Positions 1 to 11,400 of a DNA stretch of 37,669 bases are shown piece by piece; position 1 is the stretch's first letter, and each line of letters begins with the position of its first letter. This DNA comes from Reticulitermes lucifugus (Eukaryota > Arthropoda > Insecta > Blattodea > Rhinotermitidae), in NCBI GenBank assembly GCA_026260175.1, contig JAKCWW010000566.1, positions 25,005 through 62,673 on the forward strand. Direction: 5' to 3'. Under the pieces are notes generated by a model. That model was given only the letters and a program-made list of their open reading frames with translations. It was not told where the DNA came from and searched no databases. A program made the translations under genes and the position numbers.

Positions 1-520
1 TCCTCTCCTCCTTGACTCTGTGTAATACTTCTTCATTTCTCACACGATTGGTCCAACTGATATCCAGCACCACATTTCAAAACTCTCCAGATACTTCTGA
101 TCTATTTTCTGAAGTGTCCATGTTTCAGCACCATACAAAGCTATGCTCCAAATGTAGCACTTTACTAGTTTCTTCCTTAAATTTAGTTTGCTGGTGAAAA
201 GAGTCTTCTTCTTGTTGAATGCTGCTTTTGCCTTGGCAATTCTGGTTTTAATTTCATGTGTACACCTTGCATCATTTGATATCATGCTACCCAAATAATT
301 GAAATATTCCACATTCTCATTACCTTAGTATTTTCCACATTAATTTCCTTTCCATAGCGTCTTCCAATTTCTGTTCGTTTATCAATCTTCTTCCCTAGCC
401 AGTAGCACAAGGTCATCTGCATATTTCAGAGTGCGAATTACTTGTCCTATTTTGAAGCCTCCAAACCCTTCCAAGAGCTTCCTTGGTAAGGTACTCCCTG
501 TATATGTTGAACAGAAACTG
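1..520 (-). mobile_element. LINE (non-LTR retrotransposon) reverse transcriptase fragment
   Basis: The minus strand reads through the end of an RT domain: a KYADDLVLLA catalytic box (YADD at 412-423), then EYFNYLGSMISNDARC, IKTRIAKAKAAFN and ALYGAETWTL at about 40-312. The copy is broken between these blocks and cut by the window edge. It is a pseudogenised fragment that ends near 500-520, upstream of Rop. Confidence 0.8.
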
Positions 521-952
521 AAGCTACTATGTGAAGATAAACAGTGTTTAGCAACGTGACGAAAAGCGATGTCCGAAATGTCTCACCAATCGAAAAATTT
601 GAAATTAATTCCCAACAAATATGAAATTGAGTTGAATTTCGCGCTACACGTTGAGTAACTTTCCTTTATTTACAACATTAACTACTGCTTTGGCCCCCTG
701 CTAGAACTACTGGATTGATCCCTCTTTCTTCTCTCCTCTTCTGCACGTTACGTGTGTAGCCGGCCTTACTTGTATCAACTCTTTCTCCTCCTGGTGGATC
801 ATTATCACTATGTTCCGTTTTTCGGGACCCGAGCTTCCATTACTAACCCTATCAGGGTCAGCCATTGTACTGATCAGGGTCACGATCAGGATAGCCAACC
901 TAATGTTTCATTTACGCAGTACTGGAAATTGAGTTTGTGACAGTCTACCAAA
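521..952 (+). other. 5' flank of Rop (promoter/5' UTR region, not resolved)
   Basis: About 430 nt between the LINE fragment and the Rop ATG. It presumably holds the core promoter and 5' UTR, but I see no TATA box or other element I can defend. In Drosophila, Rop shares a divergent promoter with Ras64B; no Ras-like exon is visible on the minus strand here. Confidence 0.4.
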
Positions 953-980
953 ATGGCGCTGAAAGCGTTGGTTGGGCAGA
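953..980 (+). CDS. Rop: Rop exon 1 (start codon)
   Basis: Encodes MALKALVGQ plus the first base of K10. The donor is a|gtaagt. The start is fixed by the conserved Rop N-terminus (MALK.LVGQKIM) after joining to exon 2. Confidence 0.93.
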
Positions 981-2431
981 GTAAGTTCCTTATTTATTTA
1001 TTTCTTGAGTAGTACTTGATCGTTTGTTTTGCATGGTAGTTGTAACATACTCATAAGAATGTCATGTTTATACGCATTTTTATATTTCCTGATAATTTCA
1101 TGCTCTGGTTTAGTTGGTGGAATTGCACAAGAGGGTGTGATAGTTGATGTTGATATTTAGTATACTGATTGCACATCAAAAAATAAACTCCCCAGTACCA
1201 AAATTAATTTTTGCCGATAACTGTCCAAGGGAAGTACCCACATCTATTGTATTCATTATTCGAATGTGCATTATTTGAAAAATATTAATGATAAATGTGA
1301 CAGTATGTCAACAATCCCATGAAGCAAAGTACATGCCTTTTCTGTAAAAACAGAGAGTTGAGAGCGAAGTTGTCCTTGTTCTTAATGAAGCACCACGCCT
1401 GAACGCGTAGGGGGAGTGGGGGGTATAGCTCCACACATTCTTAACCTCGGCACTGATAAGGGTTGAAGTGTACTGCTTCACGTCCAGGCCGCGCCACGTC
1501 TGAACGGATATGGGGGAGTGGAGGTATAGCTCCACGCATTCCCAGTCTCGGCAGTGGTGGGAGTCGAGTGGTCAGCTTTACGCCCCGGCCGCGACGATAA
1601 ACGGAAATGCATTGTAGTTTCTTAGCGGTGTATTATCCTTGATGCAACTAATAAGTCACACCTGCATGTGTTACGTGCTTATGCAAAGTGATGTCTGATT
1701 TGTAAAACGAAAACGCATACCGTTGCTTCTTAATGCACTTTCATTGTCCAGTTTTGTGAATACGTATCGTGGAGCCAGTCGCAATTTTACGCATTTTTCA
1801 CGTTAAGATACTTGCATCTTTACAGTGAAAAAATAACTTCATTTGTAATAATGCATGTTTTTATGGAATGAATACAACAATGAAATTTCAGGTATCACGT
1901 AATAGTTTTGATATAGTAAAGCGTATTTATTTTAAGTTAATCATGCAGATTATTTTATACAAAAATAATTTCTGGGCATATCATAAGATTCTGGAAAATA
2001 ATGCAGGTACTAATTTTATGAGGCACGTTACCTTTGCTGTTCTTGTCGCATATGCCGTTTTAGCAGTGTGTTTTCTGAACTGAAATCTAAGCGGAGTGCA
2101 GTTGTTTTATAAATGTTTTTTTTTTATTTTGGACGAGTTGCACTGATTAGTATGGATTCATTCACGACTGTCTTGAATTAGCCAGGGCTAGTGACGCGAT
2201 GCGGGTTGCCTAACCCGTACAGAAGATCGATATTACGTCAGCGTAGCGGTTGGCAACTAGCCAGATAGCGCGAGGTGACGTCATTCTTACGTTATTACAG
2301 TGATCAATAATAAATACTGTATGTGTGGTCCAGTCGAGGAATGACGCAGTTATTTATTGGTAACTGGAAGTTAAATGCCACCGACGTACTGTTAAATTAA
2401 TGGCCATGCTCCACCGAATCTTTCACATACA

Positions 2432-2463
<32 letters not shown>

Positions 2464-5400
2464 CATGTTTCGTTGGTCCAAACATTCTGCCTACTGACAG
2501 CTGGACATGAAACAAGTCACAATTGTATACAACAACAATGAATACAAATTATAAAAACTAACACAGACACAAACAATGCATACAACAACATAAGATATAA
2601 GCCATAAAAATCAATACAATACAAATACAAAATTAGACATATAAAATATCAGTATAAAGCAGGATTTGAATACTATTACAAAAAATATGTCCAGTGATTA
2701 AGACAAAATGTGTAGCTGAATTTATCATAAATCATTTCTATTTTTATTCAACTCATAAAATTCGGTAATTGAATAAAAAGAGTGGGTGATAAGATACTTT
2801 CTCAGTTCTGTTCTGAATTGTACACCATCACATCTAAGACTACTAATATTGTCTGGGAGACCGTTAAAAATCCTAACACCCGAATAAAACAAACCCTTCT
2901 GAAAACAAGAAATTCTTGCACTAGGTAGATAAAATTGATTTCGGTTTCTAGTATTTCTACCATGCACTGCAAGATTAGTCTGAAATTTATTTTGATTAGC
3001 AACTACAAACAATATTATAGAAAATATGTATTGACATGCCACAGGAAGGATACCAAGCTTCTTGAACAAACCCCTGCATGAGGTTCTCATTCCCACACCG
3101 GACATAATCCTTATTACCTTCTTTTGTACTCTAAATACTCGCTGTATATTTGTTGAATTTCCCCAAAAATTCAACCCATAGGTGATCACAGAATGGAAAC
3201 GTGCAAAATATACCATACGTAATGCTTCAGAATTTAATAAATTATATAATGTCCTAATTGTGTAACACACAGAACCTAGTTTTGGAAGGATTTGCTCAAT
3301 GCACAGATACACAGAAGAAGAAAAGGGGAAAACTCTTCTCCCTTTGCCTGTATCTTTTTGTATAGCGCAGTACTTGAATAAAATGCATGTGTAAACTCAT
3401 GTAAAAATGTCACACCAGTTGAATTTGTAGTAGAAAACAAATGGAAAAGTATGAGATGAAGTCATATTTAGAGCAGTATGGAACATCTGTCTCATGGAAG
3501 GATGACGATGTGTTCTTATCCTTTCATGTACAGATGTAAAAATCTATTGAAAGTATCGGACTGGAGGGTCCCTCTGCCAACAGGTTGCACTCCTGTCTAC
3601 AGTACACTGTTGTGCACTTAAACCTCCCCTTGACTAAAATTAAATCCCAATATGTAAAACATCAGGTTTGTGATTTAAGTCACAGCCTGGAATCAAGTGA
3701 TGGAAAGTTGGCAGACTTGTGCACATGCACAAGCATGTTGTGATGCCATCTTCAGTGTTTACAGTTTTGTTTTATATCCCACTATGTACGTTTAGAATCT
3801 GGAGCAGTGTAAAGAAAATGCTCTAACATTAATTGAACTGTTGCATTCCCAAATAATGCATCAGAACAATATTATTGGTACAGGTGTTATGTAATTTTTT
3901 TTAGGTGAACAAGAGAGTATTGTTTTTCTTTCTTTGTGAATATTTTTTCATTTGATTATGCATTAATAATAAAGTAAGGTGTAGTCAGACCATGATATAG
4001 TGCTACTATTTGTTCACCGCAATTTGTGGCAGAATATCGAGGGTAGTGGTACAGCGAGGGTGGCAGTAAATTGAAAGTATGTGTAATAGGGAATTTCTGT
4101 TCAGAGATTTCCGTGGGCACTAAGTGAGGGTGGCGCTGTACATGGGGGGGGGGTGCTATATCTGGGTTGGACTGCACATTTCGTAGTTCAGTTTCATGTG
4201 CTCCATGTATTATGAACAGAGCAGTTCTTGAGGCTTTGGTCAGTGCTTTTAGACACTGATTAGTTTAAAAATATTTCAGAGTACATAAATAAATATTAAA
4301 CATTAAATAAAAATAACTGACAAGTGCACATTTTTCAAGGGGAGGCGGCAAAATTTAGGTACTCTGATAATCCAGAATATTTTATAATCAGGCACCTGTC
4401 TGGTCCTGTGGGTGTCGGATTAAAGGGATTCTACCATATTTAAATATGCACATACCTATCCTGCCCACATTCAGTGTTCTGCCAGGTTTCTTGGATTCCG
4501 CAGCAACACTGGAATTACACTGGCAGAACTACTGATTGGTTAATCAAATACTGCAGACTTAGATAGATGAGTACATTTTGCTACAACTGTTATCTCTGTT
4601 CTGAAAGTTTCCATATTCCAATATATGTTCTTGTCATAATGCCACCGGTGTTTTTACAGAGATTATGAATGAGGCGATTAAGAACAAGAGAAAGCCAGGA
4701 CACGGCATGGAATGGCGTGTGCTGGTGGTGGATCAGCTGGCCATGAGGATGGTATCAGCATGTTGTAAGATGCATGATATTTCAGCAGAGGGCATCACCA
4801 GTAAGTATCTTATGTTGTTACGTTTTAATGAATGCCATGCAGCAGAGTCCTTGAAAAGCTGCTTGTCCTTCGTGGAGCCTGGAGGTTCATTACCTTTTTC
4901 AGAAGAGCTTTGTACGTGATCCTATCTTGAGCTAGATGAAGCCAGTACACAGATTTGTACCCTATTTAGGATCTGTTTTAATTTTTGCCTAGGATCTGGG
5001 ATCTGATTTGGTCTCCCATCAGGTTTTCTTATTAAAATTTTGTATGCATTTCTTATCACTCCTGTTCATGCTACATGCCTAGCCCATCTCAGCCTGAATT
5101 TGATCACTGTAATAATACTTGATGAAGAGTACTGATTATGACTTATACTGATGCAGTCTGTTGTGTATTTTGACTTAAAAACATTTACATAAGATATATT
5201 TACATAGGGTTACCATATGTCCATCACAAGAAAAGAGGGCATTTCCCACATATTGACCATTAAAAGGAGGACATATCAGTGAAAAAGGAGGTTAAAGAAG
5301 ACAACATTAAATAAAAGTCTCTCTGTAAGTTTCTCTGCTACTAGTACTTTAAATTTCATGGACATGAAATTGTGTATGAGACGTTCTTTAAGCATGTTTT

Positions 5401-8400
5401 TCACAGAGTTCAGTTCAGGTTATTCAGAATGTTTGCGCTAAAGTTTTATGAGAAATCCTGATGGTCAACTGATGAACCCATGTTTTTATTCTTTTACTCT
5501 GACAGTGAAAATATAATATGATAATTTATTTGTTAAAAAACAAATACAGTAGTCAAAAAGCCGGACTTTTCTACAAATTTCAAAAACCCACTTTGACAGA
5601 AATTCTTGGGTTGAAAAAGAGGGCATGTCCGGGATAAAGAGGACATATGTTAGCCCTTATTTAAATATAAGTTGTCAGGTAGTGACACCCTGTTTGGGAC
5701 TCAGTAATTTAACCCTTCCTAATTTGCATAAATTTACTAAAATTCCTAAGTCCTGTTAATTTTTTCAGCCAAGATTTCAAGGTTTGAAGTATTTTTTCTT
5801 GCTAATATCAGTCCAGTAGAGTAAAAATGCCATTCCTTCCATCTAGTATCATTCACAGGACCTACAGTTATTCAAGCATTGAAAACGTATAGTAGAATGT
5901 GGAATATAGTGTGTATGACATGGGGGGTTAAGAGATGTCTTGGGACTGAAAAATTGAAGATACAAAAGTTGACCCAGACAACAACAATGTGAAAAACAAG
6001 GGATGTAACAAAGAAGCTTAATATGTATTACATTACTGTGCGATGGCATCGTGCAGAAGTAGGCCATATTGCTTACATTTTGGATATCTTGACTGTCTCC
6101 ACTTAACTTGTGTCCATGTTGAAGGTGAAGTGACTACGTCGTGACCTGTTAACTGAACGGGTTGACATAGCAGCAACATGCTACACTTGTATTTGGGAGC
6201 GTTGTCTATCCTGAGTGTAGTTTTCCTGACTTTTCTCCAGGCAAATGCCAGAAGAGTACATTTATTAGGCCATGATCACATCCTTTCCATTTTATCATTC
6301 ATTCTACCACTGTATGTTGTATAGTATGAATCACTGACAGAATTGTGAAATGAACCACAAAAGAAGAGAAAGTCTGCCAGTCATTGAATAGTCACTTTGA
6401 TGATGGAGACGTCTTCATAACACTGGAGCAGGGTTTGCATTAATACTCACTACTGTGAAAACTGGATATGTTTTATAACAAAATATTATTTTGCTTATGT
6501 CTGCAGTTGTTGAAGACATCCATAAGAAGCGAGAACCACTATCAACCATGGAAGCAGTGTACCTCATCACTCCATGTGAGAGCTCAGTTCAGGCACTCAT
6601 GGGTGATTTCTCTAACTCGCGTTCTATGTATAGGGCGGCTCATGTCTATTTCACAGAAGGTAAATGTTCACATTATTTATAACTTCATATTGTTTTCACC
6701 GTGCATCTTGTATATATTAAAAACAAGACCAACTAGATGCACAATCACTATTAAAAAACTTTAATAGTAGTGTTACATTAAATTTAATTAATTAAATTAA
6801 ATTAAATTTAAATTTAATGTAACACTACTATTAAAGTTTTTTTAATAGTGATTGTGCATCTAGTTGGTCTTGTTTTTAATATTTATAACTTGTTTTACGG
6901 ATGGGTGGAAGAAAACTGATGTATGGGTATGTGGGTGTGTTGATAGATGGATGGCTGGAATGAATGAATTGAATTGAATCTCACTGGTATGTTTTGTAAA
7001 GGTTAATTGAGAAAGATGTTGATATTGCAAGTTAAGTTCTTTAAAAAACAAAGAAGTTTTGTCATGAAATTTAGAAATATGACAGGACATTTAAACATTA
7101 AAATTTAATCAGTAATACAAATGCAGTTATGTTTTTTGTGCACTTTTTATGAGACATGTAATTAATTGCACATTATTTGAACTAGTTGAACATTTGTCTT
7201 TAATCTGCCATTTTTATTGAACACCAAATAAAATCTATAGTTAAATCTAAGTTGGTGAAATTTAAACACAAAGAACTAAGATTGGTTGGACTGGTTGCTG
7301 GAACCGTGAAACAAATACCCATCATCTTTGTTTTAGTCCTCCATTTTCTTTTCCGTTAGTGTTTGGCCATCTTTTGACGAGCCTTTCCCATTCTTATGTT
7401 CCCATAAATGTTCCTCTGATGTCTGCATAGTCACTGTCTTTGTCCCCTCTTGTGCACCTTTCTGGCCTCCCCAGTGGTTGCTTTTTCAACAGGCACCATT
7501 TTTGAAGCTCATAAAGGGGTCACATTGTCATCTTTGTGTAATGTGACAGGATCCTTAGTTCGACTGACTTTACTTTCATATCTGATTTAATGTCTGTAAC
7601 ATAACATTTGTGTCAAAGTTTGGGTTGTGTAAATTATTTGGATTAGCCAATTCATTTTTATCATTTAAGGGAAGCAGTTCTCCAAATTGTACATGGATGC
7701 CATGTCACTGAGAGTCCACACACTCATATAAGCATCTTGATTGGCATGCAGTGTTTAAAATATATTATTTTTACAGCATGTCCTGATGAAGTGTTTAGCC
7801 AGCTGTGCCGGTCCTCTGCTGCCAAGTGTATTAAAACTTTGAAGGAAATTAACATTGCCTTTATAGCATATGAGGAGCAGGTAAAAGTGTTTAATTTGTG
7901 AGTTGTTTGTCTTGCTGCTGCCTCTTCTGGAAAAGGATATTATATAACATGATGATCCAGCTAACACTGTGGTTGTTTTCCGTCTTGGACTTGTGTAATG
8001 CTAGATTCCTCACTTAATGGACTAACACAGATGTCATGAAAATTTTAAGTTTTAAGAAAAACTGCTGTTTTCAATACTGGGATTTTTTAAATGTAGCTAC
8101 AGTGCCAGTGAAGAATATCTATTTGTAAATCCTTTGTCTTATGGTTTATTTAATTACTTTGCTATCTACACTATATAGCATCAATGTGAATGGAATGATA
8201 ACTGATATGGAAGAACAGAAATCCTTGGAGAAAAACCTGTCACAGGGCCACTTTGTGTCATGTACGTCACATGGACCACACTGTGTTGATCAGTTGATGG
8301 GTGATGGGTGATGGTAGTATTGTGTGTTCAGAACGACGTTGGGATTTTGTAATGTATGTTTAATTAAATCAGTGAACAGAAAATAGGAGATATAAACCTG

Positions 8401-11400
8401 AATAGGAGATTACTGCAGTAGGGAAGGTTTAATTTTGGTGTGAAGTGAAAGGTTAGAGGAGGGGTGCACAAATCCAGGGCACCTGGTCACCCAGGCAACT
8501 AAATTTGATATGGTGGTACCCAGTATTGCAGGTTAATTATTACAGTTGTTGTGTTTACCTATAACAATATGTGCATGTATCATTTTGCATGCATTGTGCA
8601 TAAGTTACAATATAATGGTGTGGTTCGCAGGTCAGTCCAGAATTGTTGGTCCCCAATATTGGACCTGCTTCATGTCACCCTTCTGGTGCCTAGACTTCAT
8701 AGTAGGTTACTTGATTGTTGGAAGATCTGTGGACCCCTAGGTTAGTGTAAGAGGGATTTCTCTCAAAAATTAACTTAAAAAAAGTATGTTTTACATGCCA
8801 TCTTATTACTAAAGGTCTTTTATTACTTGTGAAACTTGGGTCAAAAGAAATCAGGATAATGCTATGCAAGGTGTGGTGTGTGGTGGATCAGCTGCAGTCA
8901 TTTGTTTTTTCGTCAGGTTCCAGTTGGTTCATGTGGTACAGAGCTGAATTGACAAATGTTGCCAAGTGTTTAGCATCTTTCAAACCACTCATTTTCTTTG
9001 GTTGAACTGAAAAGTGTGACAAGATTGCACTGCACCGCAATGACTGCTCAGGACAAAATTTTTGCTTGATTGCTAAGTGACAAATGATGGCTTTGGAAGA
9101 AGGCTGTTCCCAAGCCCTCCCCCCCCCTTCCCCATGCTGTTGTATTTCTTAGCCAAGGTAAAGCTGCATAAGAAATAGAACTTTGTTAGCAATTGCAACA
9201 GGCTATAAATCAATGTCTGGTTTCTCTCTTCATCATGGGTGTTAATAATTAAATTTGTAAATTATTATTGGAAGTGTAGAATGTGAAGCAGGATACTGAT
9301 CTACAAGAGGCTTGTTGCTGTTCACGTGTCCTTGAATTAAAGACTGAGAATGACTGCTTTGAACTGCAGCTTCTGTGTGTCTTCTAGCAAAAGTGTAAGA
9401 TGTTAAACTGTACTGATAACATTAGTACATATTTCTTGATACAAAGAAAATCATTGTGATTTTGCAGCTTGACCATAACATGCAATAATTTCTTGCTTTT
9501 CATGCATGGTAGCACCTGTTATGGCAACAGAAATGAGCACAGCCCTGATACCACCAGTAAAGGACTCAGGTTTGGGACCTGGCCAGAACAAGTGGAGATT
9601 TTTCTGCCTGTTAACCCCAGCCTCACCTCAGAAATTAAAGACTTTGCGATAGTGAGATTATGAAGGCCCGTCAGTGGACAGGAGCTCAGGTTAAATTGTT
9701 ATTTGTCTCTACAACTGTGATATTAACTTGTCACAGGTTGGGAGGAAAGAACTGTTGTCATTTTGGTGCTAAAGACGGGGTACGAGTAGTTCTGGGAAGA
9801 AGCGACGTTGCTTACTCTAGCAGCATGATATATATACCAAGTTTCATGAAAGTCTGTTAGTTTGTGCAAAAGTTACTGTGGGGAGGGAGGCAGGCATGAA
9901 TGGCCATAATGGCACAATGAGTCTAACTTCCCTTGTAAAAAAAGGACAATATGCAGAAACTAGGTTTAGGTGCCAACTGTACGAAGGACTGGCAGGTTAT
10001 GATGTCATAGCGATGTACGTCCAGTATTGAAAAGTAATATAACAGGTAAATGCTGCGGCTGTTTCGCAGTCAGGTGGAAAAACTCACTAACCAGTGAATA
10101 TTCCTCGCAGGCTAAAGTAAAGACTTCAAAGTATTGTAAATTTGAAGACAATATTTGCATTTGGATAGCATTAAATCCAAAGTACTGATCATTATCTGAG
10201 GTCTGGCATTACACTCTGCACTGTGATTCTGTTTTCTGGGGTGTGTGTGAAAGCTAATGGTGCAGGGAGGGTCAGAGTGGTGATATTGAGTTGTGTGTAG
10301 TCTGGTTTGATGTGGTTCTGGTGATGTGAATGTTGAGTTTTTAACTTCTGTCAGTAACTAATAATCTGACAAATTAGAGAAGACTATGGTATGTAGCATA
10401 GCTTTTATACTAATGTGGTTTCAGATTTTTAATTAAGGTATTCAGTTGCATCATTAAATTATCCTGACAAAACTTGCAGAAAATATGTTGGCTTTGAGAG
10501 GCTATGAGCAGGGCTCAGCAAACCCCCTGATCTACTTGACCGTGACAAGTGAAGAATGAATGCTGTTCATTGGAGAAATTTTGGAATTTATTCATTAATA
10601 TTCTCCCCTGCTATCTTAAAATTAATTCTTCATAGTTGCCAAACAGCAAATCTGAACAGTAAATGATATCTTGTATATACACACTGTATTAACATGTAAG
10701 GATGTTTTGTATGTCATTTATATTATGTGATAGTAAGTAGGCAAGTTATGGAGGAACTTTCATTGGTGTGTCTGGCAGGTAGAATTTTTGTCTGATTAGT
10801 GAACTGAGCCAACATTTGTTGAACCCTGGCTGTGCTGTTTATACAGTCAGCAAACTGGACTTGAATGAGCGTGGCTTAAAAAGAAAGGACCTGTCTACAA
10901 ATTTTTTTTTATATTATTTTCACCGTGCATTTTCATTTAATGTTTCGCAAACCAACTAAATGCACATTCAATGTCACTATTTATTATAGTTAACAACTAC
11001 CCCTACATATGTTTCAGTCCTTCACGGACCATCATCAGGGGGGCCTTTCTAACAAACTACACTTTTATACCTCCATAAGTTCAGGCATTATCGTCTGTAG
11101 TCAGATCACTTTGTTTTTGAGATGTGACATGAGATGAGACATAATGCTGATCACTTGGAAACAGGGATTTCCTGATTTGGATACTTGCTTTACATGTTGT
11201 ATTACATGCAAATGTTCACGTGTCCTAACCATCACGTTAATTATAGGATCAGGAACCAAGAAATTACCTTGCCACCTGCCCGAGTAAAATGTATCCTCCA
11301 TTCTTAAGAAAAGTGGGTATTTTGTATTCTAAAGACATATGTCTATTTTAACAGTGTGCCCTGAGGAACTGTTCAATGAATTGTGCAAATCAAATGCAGC

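Larger units (their letters stand above)
981..4659 (+). other. Rop intron 1
   Basis: Contains the GC-rich tandem duplication, a CpG-rich patch near 2180-2290 and a minus-strand LINE 3' fragment with its simple-repeat tail. From about 3320 to 4659 I recognise nothing beyond a G run near 4144-4152. Confidence 0.8.
7881..11354 (+). other. Rop intron between exon 4a and exon 4b
   Basis: A 3.5-kb intron, too long for simple steric exclusion of the two exons. It contains a C run near 9119-9130 and the hammerhead-type element at 10908-11043. The stretch 9470-9900 has a repeat-like feel (ATACCAAGTTTCATGA near 9835) but no identified family. Confidence 0.7.

Noticed and set aside
707-898. Divergent gene upstream of Rop (Ras64B-like, as in Drosophila)
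   Set aside because: The minus-strand frame does not contain the KLVVVG..GVGKSA Ras motif; no Ras exon is visible in the 950 bp available.
1868-2083. Small + strand open frame in Rop intron 1
   Set aside because: AT-rich, no recognisable motif or codon bias; chance ORF.
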